DNA from: CAYGTS01 sp964352905
GTDB lineage: Bacteria > Pseudomonadota > Gammaproteobacteria > JAHCLG01
NCBI GenBank assembly: GCA_964352905.1
Contig: CAYGTS010000146.1
Location: forward strand, 1 to 5,993
Direction: 5' to 3'
DNA: 5,993 nt
The notes under the pieces are model-generated. The model worked only from the letters and a program-made list of their open reading frames with translations. It was not told where the DNA came from and ran no database searches. Made by a program: the position numbers and the translations under genes. This document shows, one piece after another, positions 1-5,828 of the stretch (within the stretch, counting starts at the first letter, position 1; every line of letters starts with the position of its first letter).

Positions 1-40
1 TATACATGAGCATTTCGATAAAAGATTTTCGCCGTTTTTA

Positions 41-80
41 GCCCAAATATGGGCATTCCCATCTACATGGTGAATAGTTA
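41..80 (+). repeat. Possible degraded copy of a dispersed repeat
   Basis: The first 12 bases (GCCCAAATATGG, 41-52) are an exact reverse-complement match to 5969-5980 at the other end of the window. Extending the alignment without gaps to 40 positions gives 28 identities, and similarity stops abruptly to the left of position 41. The copy also contains a small inverted repeat, GCCCA-AATA-TGGGC (41-54). This looks like an eroded member of the repeat family present after fabF, but the matching stretch is short and chance has not been formally excluded. Confidence 0.35.
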
Positions 81-91
81 CCCAATTTAAT
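62..91 (+). promoter_or_regulatory. Possible sigma70 promoter for rpmF operon
   Basis: TCTACA (62-67, 4 of 6 matches to TTGACA) and TTTAAT (86-91, 5 of 6 matches to TATAAT) are separated by 18 nt. Initiation would fall near 98, leaving a short leader that still includes the AGGAG at 104-108. The match is modest in an AT-rich stretch. The operon may equally be read from a promoter upstream of the window. Confidence 0.25.
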
Positions 92-115
92 TAAATAAAA
101 TGTAGGAGTTTTAAA

Positions 116-316
116 ATGGCTGTGCAACAAAATCGTAAAACACGCGCAAAACGTGATCAAAGACGTGCTCATGATGCATTAACAAGTGCAACCTTATCAG
201 TTGATGAAACCACAGGTGAAACACATCGCCGCCATCATGTAACCCCAGATGGTTTTTATCGTGGCAGACAAGTTATCGAACCAAAAGCACTTGAACTTGA
301 TACAGATGAGGAATAA
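116..316 (+). CDS. rpmF: 50S ribosomal protein L32
   Basis: This is L32 (bL32), a small basic protein of the large ribosomal subunit. The N-terminus MAVQQN and the pattern of Arg/Lys residues (7-17), then a Ser-His-type Ala-His-Asp-Ala-Leu-Thr stretch (18-23), the Arg-His-His segment (39-41) and the Asp-Gly-Phe-Tyr-Arg-Gly-Arg motif (45-51) follow E. coli L32 closely. No zinc-binding cysteines are present, as in the E. coli protein. At 66 residues it is longer than the 57-residue E. coli protein; the extra residues form an acidic tail ending Asp-Thr-Asp-Glu-Glu. The ATG has a good AGGAG seven nucleotides upstream. It is the first gene of the cluster and stops 6 nt before plsX, whose Shine-Dalgarno lies in its last codons, so the two are likely cotranscribed and translationally linked. 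Confidence 0.97.
   Translation: MAVQQNRKTRAKRDQRRAHDALTSATLSVDETTGETHRRHHVTPDGFYRGRQVIEPKALELDTDEE
308..312 (+). promoter_or_regulatory. Ribosome-binding site for plsX, inside rpmF
   Basis: GAGGA sits in the last codons of rpmF, 10 nt before a TTG. The plsX frame is the same as that of rpmF and is closed by the rpmF stop codon (314-316). Only ATC and CCT lie between that stop and the TTG. This makes TTG at 323 the only plausible start that keeps the conserved N-terminus. Confidence 0.75.
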
Positions 317-322
317 ATCCCT

Positions 323-1354
323 TTGAAAAATATTATCATTGCAATCGATGCTATGGGCGGTGATTTTGGCACACGTTCTGTGGTGCCAGCTGCTGCTGAT
401 ATTTTAAAAAAATATCCTGATGTTAAACTAATTCTAGTTGGCGATCAGTATATTCTAAACAAGCAATTGAAAAACCATGCTATCAAGATTGATCAACGTC
501 TTGAAATTTTGCATGCTGAAGAAAAAGTCGCGATGGATGAGTCACCTTTACTCGCATTACGCAAAAAGAAAAAATCATCGATGCGACTTGCGCTTAATCT
601 TGTTAAAGAAGGCCAGGCGCATGCTTGTGTTAGCGCAGGTAACACTGGCGCATTACTGGCAATTGCTCGATTTGTGCTGAAAACAATTCCCGGTGTTGAA
701 AGGCCTGCAATCATGCGAGTTTTGCCAACCATTATTCCTGATAAAAATATTCGTGTGCTTGATTTGGGAGCAAATGTTGATTCAGAGCCTGAACATTTAC
801 AACAATTTGCGGTGATGGGTTCCATTGTTTCAACCGCTGTAAATGGTATTAAAAATCCTAAAGTGGGATTATTAAATATTGGTGAAGAAGATATTAAAGG
901 CAATGCCCTAGTTAAAGAAGCTTCTGAATTACTCAAAAAAACACCTGCCATTAACTATACAGGCTACATTGAAGGCGATAAAGTTTACACCGGTACTGTT
1001 GATGTCATTATATGTGATGGTTTTATTGGTAACGTGGCTCTAAAAATTACCGAAGGCTCAATAAAAATGATGATGAAATTTTTAAAAGAAGCTTTCATGC
1101 GTAACTGGTATAGCAAACTGGCCGGTTTAATGGCCATGCAAGTACTGAAAAAACTTAAGAAAAAAATTGATCCAGAACGTTATAATGGTGCAAGCTTAGT
1201 TGGTTTACAAGGTATCGTGATTAAAAGTCACGGTGGTGCTAATGCTAAAGCATTTGCTAACGCTATTGAAGCTGCGATCGAAGAAGTTGAAAAAGATATC
1301 CCTAAGAAAATTCACCACGAAGTATCCCAAATGCTTAAACAACAAGAGAACTAG
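323..1354 (+). CDS. plsX: Phosphate acyltransferase PlsX (acyl-ACP:phosphate)
   Basis: PlsX converts acyl-ACP and inorganic phosphate into acyl-phosphate, the acyl donor used by PlsY to acylate glycerol-3-phosphate at the membrane. Family signatures seen are Ile-Ala-Ile-Asp-Ala-Met-Gly-Gly-Asp (6-14), SAGNTGA (104-110), LDLGANVD (146-153), LNIGEED (184-190), CDGFIGN (231-237) and IKSHGGAN (300-307). Residues about 250-282 form a hydrophobic and basic segment with a Lys-rich end, in keeping with the known peripheral membrane association of PlsX (inferred). Length is 343 residues against 356 in E. coli. The start is TTG; the next in-frame Met (residue 11) would cut away the conserved N-terminal strand. 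It is followed after 2 nt by fabH, so it links ACP-bound product formation to phospholipid synthesis within one transcript. Confidence 0.97.
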   Translation: MKNIIIAIDAMGGDFGTRSVVPAAADILKKYPDVKLILVGDQYILNKQLKNHAIKIDQRLEILHAEEKVAMDESPLLALRKKKKSSMRLALNLVKEGQAHACVSAGNTGALLAIARFVLKTIPGVERPAIMRVLPTIIPDKNIRVLDLGANVDSEPEHLQQFAVMGSIVSTAVNGIKNPKVGLLNIGEEDIKGNALVKEASELLKKTPAINYTGYIEGDKVYTGTVDVIICDGFIGNVALKITEGSIKMMMKFLKEAFMRNWYSKLAGLMAMQVLKKLKKKIDPERYNGASLVGLQGIVIKSHGGANAKAFANAIEAAIEEVEKDIPKKIHHEVSQMLKQQEN

Positions 1355-1356
1355 GC

Positions 1357-2322
1357 ATGCCTTACTCTAAAATCATTGGTAGCGGCTCTGTGCTGCCGGA
1401 TAAAGTATTAACGAATGATGATCTAGCGAAAATGGTTGATACTTCTCATCAATGGATCATTGAGCGTACTGGCATCATTGAGCGTCGTATCGCTTCGCAT
1501 GATGAAAGCAATGTTTTTATGGCGGAAATTGCTTCAAGACGAGCCTTAGAAATGGCTGAATTAAAACCTTCGGATATTGATGCTATCATTATTGGCACCA
1601 CAACGCCTGATCAATACTTCCCAAGCACCGCGTGTTTATTACAAAAGCAATTAGGCATTACCAATCGTTGCCCAGCCTTTGATATTAGTGCTGCTTGTGC
1701 CGGTTTTATTTATAGTTTATCGATTGCTGATGCCTTTATTAAAACAGGCCAATATAAAACTGTTATGGTGCTAGGTAGTGAGATACTATCACGCTTGCTG
1801 AATTGGGAAGATCGATCCACTTGCATTTTATTTGGCGATGGTGCGGGTGCGATGATTTTAACCGCTTCCGATGAGCCAGGCATTTTTTCAACGCATATCC
1901 ACGCCGCGGGGCAATACGATGATTTATTGTATACTAAAAACCCGTATACCCATCCTGATTCACGTACTGATGCACCAAAATTAGTCATGAGTGGCAACGA
2001 GGTTTTTAAATATGCCGTTAAACTACTCGGCGAGGTTATTCTTGAAACCTTGCACGAAAATGATATGCAAAAATCCGATATTGATTGGTTAGTGCCGCAT
2101 CAAGCGAATATTCGTATTATTTCTGCCATGGCTAAAAAACTTAATATGCCTATGGAAAAGGTGATTGTTACCATTGATAAACACGGCAATACTTCGAGTG
2201 CTTCAATCCCACTCGCATTTGATAGTGCTATTCGTTCCAATAAAATTAAACGTGGTGATAATATTATTATGGAAAGTTTTGGGGGTGGTTTTACGTGGGG
2301 ATCGGCGTTAATTAAGTATTGA
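1357..2322 (+). CDS. fabH: 3-oxoacyl-ACP synthase III (KAS III)
   Basis: FabH starts each fatty acid by condensing acetyl-CoA with malonyl-ACP to acetoacetyl-ACP in the cytoplasm. The Cys-His-Asn triad is complete: Cys114 in SAACAGF, His248 in VPHQAN and Asn278 in KHGNTS. Trp33 and Arg37, equivalent to the CoA-binding Trp32/Arg36 of E. coli, are present, and Phe88 matches the E. coli Phe87 that favours a short acetyl primer, so acetyl-CoA is the likely substrate (inferred). The C-terminus has the typical FGGGFTWGSAL. Length is 321 residues against 317. The ATG lies 2 nt after the plsX stop with an AAGAG at 1344-1348 inside plsX, which suggests translational coupling. Confidence 0.98.
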   Translation: MPYSKIIGSGSVLPDKVLTNDDLAKMVDTSHQWIIERTGIIERRIASHDESNVFMAEIASRRALEMAELKPSDIDAIIIGTTTPDQYFPSTACLLQKQLGITNRCPAFDISAACAGFIYSLSIADAFIKTGQYKTVMVLGSEILSRLLNWEDRSTCILFGDGAGAMILTASDEPGIFSTHIHAAGQYDDLLYTKNPYTHPDSRTDAPKLVMSGNEVFKYAVKLLGEVILETLHENDMQKSDIDWLVPHQANIRIISAMAKKLNMPMEKVIVTIDKHGNTSSASIPLAFDSAIRSNKIKRGDNIIMESFGGGFTWGSALIKY

Positions 2323-2339
2323 AGAGAGAAATAGGCATA

Positions 2340-3287
2340 ATGAAAACATTAGCACTCCTTTTTCCTGGCCAAGGATCACAAGCGCACGGCATGTTGGCTG
2401 AATTTTATCGGGATCACCAAGAAGTACGTGATCTCTTTAAATTAGCACAGGAAATCTTAGGCTATGATTTATGGGATATCATTTGTAACGAAAGTGATGA
2501 GCGCCTAGATCAAACAGAATTTACGCAGCCTGCGATGTTAGTTGCGGACTATGCAGTTTGGCAAGTGTGGCAGAAAAAAGTTAAGCAACAACCGGTAGTG
2601 GTTGCTGGGCATAGTTTAGGTGAATATGCAGCACTGGCGGTTTCCGGTATTTTATCGATTGAAGATGCGATTCACGTTGTTGCTAAACGCGCGCAATTTA
2701 TGCAACAAGCCATGCAAGGCAAACAGGGTGCAATGGCGGCAATAGTTGGCTTATCCGATGAAGACGTGCAAGCACTGTGTGAACAAGCTTCAACAGATAA
2801 TACAGTCACTCCCGCAAATTATAATACACCAGGACAAGTCGTTATTGCTGGTGATGAAGCTGCGGTTGATAGGGCAATTCAACTCGCCGAACAATTAAAG
2901 GCACGCATGGCTAAAAAAATCAAAGTTAGTGTTCCCGCACATAGCCATTTAATGTTGCCTGCAGCACAACAATTAACAACCATTCTTGAAAGTGTGAAAA
3001 TCCATTCGCCCAGCATTCCTGTTATTAATAATGTGGATGTCGCGCTCTACCAAGAAAAAAGCGATATTATTGATGGCCTAACGCGCCAAGTGTATAGCCC
3101 AGTGCAATGGGTAGCCACAGCGCAAAAAATGCTGGATTTTCAGATTAATGCTTATGTAGAATGTGGCCCAGGTAAAGTGTTAAGTAAATTAGTAAAACGT
3201 ATCGCAAGCGAGATACCTGCTTACAGTATTTACGATAACGTAAGTTTAGCCAAGTTTTTAGAACAAGAAGGGATCGTTGCATGTTAG
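2340..3287 (+). CDS. fabD: Malonyl-CoA:ACP transacylase
   Basis: FabD transfers malonate from malonyl-CoA to AcpP, making the extender unit used by FabH and FabF. Counting from the ATG at 2340, residues fall exactly on E. coli numbering: Gln11 in FPGQGSQ, nucleophile Ser92 in GHSLGEY, Arg117 that holds the malonyl carboxylate, His201 in VPAHS, and Gln250 in the RQVYSPVQW region. Length is 315 residues against 309. A TTG at 2319, overlapping the fabH stop, would add seven residues; I chose ATG because it gives the standard MKTLALLFPGQG N-terminus and has a GAGAG at 2324-2328. It begins 17 nt after fabH and overlaps fabG by 7 nt. Confidence 0.97.
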   Translation: MKTLALLFPGQGSQAHGMLAEFYRDHQEVRDLFKLAQEILGYDLWDIICNESDERLDQTEFTQPAMLVADYAVWQVWQKKVKQQPVVVAGHSLGEYAALAVSGILSIEDAIHVVAKRAQFMQQAMQGKQGAMAAIVGLSDEDVQALCEQASTDNTVTPANYNTPGQVVIAGDEAAVDRAIQLAEQLKARMAKKIKVSVPAHSHLMLPAAQQLTTILESVKIHSPSIPVINNVDVALYQEKSDIIDGLTRQVYSPVQWVATAQKMLDFQINAYVECGPGKVLSKLVKRIASEIPAYSIYDNVSLAKFLEQEGIVAC

Positions 3288-4021
3288 AAAATAAAATTGC
3301 CATTATCACAGGTGCTTCACGCGGTATTGGCGCAGAAATCGCCTTACAGTTAGGCAAAAAAGGCGCTATTATTGCAGGAACTGCAACTACCACCGCCGGG
3401 GCTGAAAAAATAACGGCCGCACTACAAGCAGCCAATGTTAAAGGGCAAGGCTTTGTACTCAATGTTGATAACAATCAATCCGTTGAACTGCTAATAAATA
3501 GTGTTAATGAACAATTTGGCGCACCTACAATTTTAGTTAATAATGCCGGTATTACCCGCGATAACTTGTTTTTACGAATGAAAGAAGATGAGTGGATAGA
3601 TGTGATTAATACAAATCTAAATGCCATTTATCGCATGACAAAGGCCTGTTTAAAACCAATGCTAAAAGCACGTTGGGGCAGAATTATTACGATTAGCTCA
3701 TTATCCGGTGTTGCGGGTAATCCTGGGCAATGTAATTATGCTGCTGCCAAAGCAGGTGTTATTGGTTTTAGCAAATCCCTTGCTATGGAAGTGGCTACGC
3801 GTGGGATCACAGTCAATGTGGTTGCGCCGGGCTTAATCGACACTGATATGGCAAGTAAATTAACCGAGGAGCAACAGCAATATATGCTTGCTAATACACC
3901 GCTGCAACGATTGGGAACGGTGGCAGAGGTGGCGAGTGGTGTGGTATTTTTAGCATCACCTGAAGCATCCTATATTACTGGTGAGACATTAAATATTAAC
4001 GGTGGATTATACATGAACTAA
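3281..4021 (+). CDS. fabG: 3-oxoacyl-ACP reductase (SDR family)
   Basis: FabG reduces 3-ketoacyl-ACP to (R)-3-hydroxyacyl-ACP with NADPH; the family acts as a tetramer. It is a classical short-chain dehydrogenase: nucleotide-binding TGASRGIG (10-17), NNAG (87-90), and the catalytic tetrad Asn112, Ser140, Tyr153 and Lys157 (NYAAAK). Arg131 and Arg174 match the E. coli arginines proposed to dock ACP. The C-terminus has the ITGETLNINGG stretch typical of FabG. Length is 246 residues against 244. Its ATG lies inside the end of fabD (7-nt overlap) with AAGGGA at 3268-3273, so translation is probably coupled. SDR enzymes are easily misassigned, but the position between fabD and acpP makes the identity secure. 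Confidence 0.98.
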   Translation: MLENKIAIITGASRGIGAEIALQLGKKGAIIAGTATTTAGAEKITAALQAANVKGQGFVLNVDNNQSVELLINSVNEQFGAPTILVNNAGITRDNLFLRMKEDEWIDVINTNLNAIYRMTKACLKPMLKARWGRIITISSLSGVAGNPGQCNYAAAKAGVIGFSKSLAMEVATRGITVNVVAPGLIDTDMASKLTEEQQQYMLANTPLQRLGTVAEVASGVVFLASPEASYITGETLNINGGLYMN

Positions 4022-4050
4022 CAACGACTTAGTGCATATCGTTAGGGGCT

Positions 4051-4082
4051 GTTGCAATTTAATTTCATGATAAACTTGCAAC
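4051..4082 (+). repeat. Inverted repeat in fabG-acpP gap
   Basis: GTTGCAA (4051-4057) and TTGCAAC (4076-4082) are perfect 7-bp arms around an 18-nt spacer. A further set of partly paired bases (TTAGG at 4042-4046 with CCTGA at 4087-4091) could extend the structure across an internal loop. No T-tract follows, so it is not an intrinsic terminator. It could be a protein-binding site upstream of the acpP promoter, an mRNA structure on read-through transcripts, or a remnant of a mobile element end. Confidence 0.45.
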
Positions 4083-4117
4083 TTTACCTGAAATGAATAA
4101 ACTAAGCGTCCGCAGTA

Positions 4118-4123
4118 TATAAT
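4118..4123 (+). promoter_or_regulatory. Probable -10 box of an acpP promoter
   Basis: A perfect TATAAT lies in the 127-nt gap before acpP. Initiation about 7 nt downstream would be near 4130, giving a leader of roughly 19 nt that still contains the AAGAGGAA Shine-Dalgarno (4132-4139). No good -35 is found at 16-18 nt; the best is TGAATA (4094-4099, 3 of 6). A separate acpP promoter fits the known very high ACP abundance in bacteria, but the weak -35 keeps this tentative. Confidence 0.5.
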
Positions 4124-4148
4124 TCAGCAACAAGAGGAACCTTTTGAA

Positions 4149-4397
4149 ATGAGTACGGTAGAAGAACGCGTAAAGAAGATAGTAATTGAGCAACTTGGTG
4201 TTAAAGAAGATGAAGTTCGTAACGATGCTTCATTCATTGATGACCTAGGCGCTGATTCACTTGATACAGTCGAATTAGTGATGGCATTAGAAGAAGAATT
4301 TGAAACTGAAATTCCAGATGAAGAAGCTGAGAAAATTGGTACGATTCAAGAAGCTATTGATTACATTGAAAGTCATATGGAAAAAGAAGAGCAGTAA
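4149..4397 (+). CDS. acpP: Acyl carrier protein
   Basis: AcpP carries growing acyl chains as thioesters on a 4'-phosphopantetheine arm and is the shared substrate of all the enzymes encoded around it. The attachment serine is Ser37 in the invariant GADSLDTVELVM block (34-45). The protein is short (82 residues, against 78 in E. coli) and strongly acidic, with the helix II EEEFETEIPDEEAEKI region that binds partner enzymes; the C-terminal end MEKEEQ is slightly extended. The ATG is preceded by AAGAGGAA at 4132-4139. It is set apart from fabG by 127 nt and from fabF by 180 nt, unlike the tightly packed genes upstream, which together with the flanking promoter-like and hairpin sequences suggests its expression is set separately. 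Confidence 0.98.
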   Translation: MSTVEERVKKIVIEQLGVKEDEVRNDASFIDDLGADSLDTVELVMALEEEFETEIPDEEAEKIGTIQEAIDYIESHMEKEEQ

Positions 4398-4408
4398 GTT
4401 CATTAAGT

Positions 4409-4448
4409 CACGCGAGCCTGTAATTATGCATACTACAGGCTCTACGTG
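4409..4448 (+). terminator. Strong stem-loop after acpP, possible weak terminator or RNA 3' end
   Basis: GAGCCTGTA (4414-4422) pairs perfectly with TACAGGCTC (4434-4442) around an 11-nt loop. After a small internal loop, CACG (4409-4412) pairs with CGTG (4445-4448). It begins 12 nt after the acpP stop. The sequence after it is CTTGTT rather than a clean T-run, so termination may be weak. It could instead protect the 3' end of a short acpP mRNA from exonucleases. The stem is plain in the sequence; the function is inferred. Confidence 0.5.
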
Positions 4449-4535
4449 CTTGTTAAAAATAATCTATCTTCGTTTATACGATCCGTTTTTGCCTCACTCC
4501 TTAACGATCAAGGTGGCGTATTTTGAACAAGTTCG

Positions 4536-4563
4536 AAAGACTGAACAAATTCAGTCTTTTTTT
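4536..4563 (+). terminator. Intrinsic terminator directly upstream of fabF
   Basis: AAAGACTGAA (4536-4545) pairs perfectly with TTCAGTCTTT (4550-4559) around a CAAA tetraloop, and seven consecutive T residues (4557-4563) follow. This is the classic Rho-independent form, although the stem is not very GC-rich. The T-run ends immediately before the fabF Shine-Dalgarno CTGGAG (4564-4569), leaving no room for a promoter between terminator and gene. fabF must therefore be transcribed by read-through, which probably keeps its level well below that of acpP. Confidence 0.75.
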
Positions 4564-4577
4564 CTGGAGAATTTTAA

Positions 4578-5828
4578 ATGACAAAAAGTCGTAGAGTTGT
4601 TGTTACAGGCATGGGTTGTGTTACACCGCTCGGTTTAGATATGCATAAAACCTGGGATGCGGTGTTAGCTGGGAAAAGCGGTGTTGGCATGGCAAGTTGC
4701 GATGGTCTTGAACATTGCCCTGTTAAAATTAGCGCTTCCGTAAAGGACTTCGATCCTACGCCTTACATGCATCCCAAACTCATTAAAAAAGCGGATATGT
4801 TTATTCAATACGGTTTTGTGGCTTCCAAGCAAGCGATTGATGACGCAGGACTTGATATTCCTGAAGAATTAAAACACCGTGTTGGTGTGGCGCTGGGTTC
4901 TGGAATTGGTGGTTTACCTTTAATTGAAAAATCACATTCTGCATTACTGCGCAATGAATTGCGTAAAATTTCTCCTATGTTTATTCCAGGCGTTATTATT
5001 AACATGTTAGCAGGGCACTTATCGATCGAATACGGTTTCAGAGGCCCTAACTTAGCGATTGTTACCGCTTGCACCAGTGGCACGCATAACATTGGTGTTG
5101 CAGCACGTACGATTGCCTATGGTGATGCTGATGTCATGATTGCTGGTGGTTCAGAAATGGCAACCTGTTATCTTGGCTTAATCGGTTTTAGTGCTATGCG
5201 AGCATTATCTAGGCGCAATGATGAACCACATCGCGCTTCACGCCCGTGGGATCGTGATCGTGATGGTTTTATTCTTGGTGATGGTGCAGGCACACTTGTA
5301 TTGGAAGAGTATGAGTTCGCCAAGAAGCGTGGTGCAAAAATTTACGCTGAATTAGCGGGTTTTGGCATGAGTGCTGATGCGTTTCACATGACTATGCCTC
5401 ACAAAGAAGGCTTAGGCTCAATGGCTTCGATGAACAATGCAATAGTCGATGCTGGCTTAAATTTAAGCGAAGTTAACTATTTAAATGCGCATGCAACATC
5501 AACACCTGCGGGTGACGTGCAAGAATTATTAGCCATTCGACAACTTTTCAAAGACGACACAAAAAATTTAGCGATTAGTTCAACGAAATCCATGACAGGG
5601 CATTTATTAGGTGCTGCAGGTGCAGTTGAAGCGATTCTCTCTGTTTTAGCTATTCGTGATCAAGTCGCACCGCCAACAATTAATTTAGATAACCCTGAAG
5701 AAGGCTTAGAAGATTTTAATTTGGTAGCACATCAACCACAGCAGCGTAAAATTAATGTTGTATTATCAAACTCATTAGGCTTTGGCGGCACCAATGGTTC
5801 TTTAGTCTTTAAAAAATTTGAAGGTTAA
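4578..5828 (+). CDS. fabF: 3-oxoacyl-ACP synthase II (KAS II)
   Basis: FabF elongates acyl-ACP by decarboxylative condensation with malonyl-ACP; in gammaproteobacteria it extends palmitoleate to cis-vaccenate and helps adjust membrane fluidity. The Cys-His-His triad is complete: Cys165 in TACTSG, His305 in NAHATSTP and His342 in KSMTGHLLGAAG, along with Lys337 and the gating Phe402 in GFGGTNGS. Ala306 replaces the Gly of E. coli NAHGTST, a change common in other FabF proteins. Length is 416 residues against 413. It matches FabF rather than FabB through its N-terminal VVVTGMGCVTPLG and overall pattern along the chain. The ATG has CTGGAG eight nucleotides upstream. It is the last gene here, separated from acpP by two stem-loops. 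Confidence 0.97.
   Translation: MTKSRRVVVTGMGCVTPLGLDMHKTWDAVLAGKSGVGMASCDGLEHCPVKISASVKDFDPTPYMHPKLIKKADMFIQYGFVASKQAIDDAGLDIPEELKHRVGVALGSGIGGLPLIEKSHSALLRNELRKISPMFIPGVIINMLAGHLSIEYGFRGPNLAIVTACTSGTHNIGVAARTIAYGDADVMIAGGSEMATCYLGLIGFSAMRALSRRNDEPHRASRPWDRDRDGFILGDGAGTLVLEEYEFAKKRGAKIYAELAGFGMSADAFHMTMPHKEGLGSMASMNNAIVDAGLNLSEVNYLNAHATSTPAGDVQELLAIRQLFKDDTKNLAISSTKSMTGHLLGAAGAVEAILSVLAIRDQVAPPTINLDNPEEGLEDFNLVAHQPQQRKINVVLSNSLGFGGTNGSLVFKKFEG

Larger units (their letters stand above)
1..115. other. Upstream region of rpmF, no complete gene
   Basis: No complete gene is visible here. One forward frame is open from the window edge to a TGA at 71-73 and would encode a tail of 23 residues. In many gammaproteobacteria the gene before rpmF is yceD (DUF177), whose products often end in an Asn-Pro-Phe-type motif. 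This tail contains Ser-Pro-Phe-Leu, a faint resemblance that does not establish identity. The second half of the stretch (from 41) overlaps a sequence also found, inverted, at the right end of the window. An AGGAG Shine-Dalgarno at 104-108 lies 7 nt before the rpmF ATG. Confidence 0.5.

Noticed and set aside
477..680. Second forward frame inside plsX
   Set aside because: It is a frame-shifted shadow of conserved PlsX codons, with no homology that I recognise.
493..951. Minus-strand open frame of 152 codons inside plsX
   Set aside because: It lies wholly antisense to a well-conserved enzyme, has no recognisable domain, and is explained by codon bias of the + strand gene.
1710..1997. Minus-strand open frame inside fabH
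   Set aside because: Antisense shadow of the FabH catalytic region; no start context or family signature.
2319..2339. TTG start for fabD, adding seven residues
   Set aside because: The ATG at 2340 restores exact E. coli numbering of all active-site residues. The TTG overlaps the fabH stop, and the extra residues match nothing in the family.
3145..3474. Minus-strand open frame across the fabD-fabG junction
   Set aside because: It is antisense to two intact conserved genes, and its Ala/Pro-rich composition mirrors the Gly/Ala-rich FabG sequence.
4450..4480. Possible fabF promoter (TTGTTA and TATACG, 19-nt spacing)
   Set aside because: Both boxes match at 4 of 6 positions and the spacing is long; it would also lie upstream of the terminator, so it would not bypass it.
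4300..4581. Forward frame overlapping the end of acpP and running to the fabF start
   Set aside because: It begins inside acpP in another frame, is Lys-rich with low complexity from the acidic acpP codons, crosses both hairpins and the terminator, and has no ribosome-binding site of its own.
4805..5092. Minus-strand open frame inside fabF
   Set aside because: Antisense shadow with no independent support.
116..5828. FadR, FabR or similar lipid regulator operators
   Set aside because: I looked in the intergenic gaps for recognisable operator forms and saw none that I could defend by eye.
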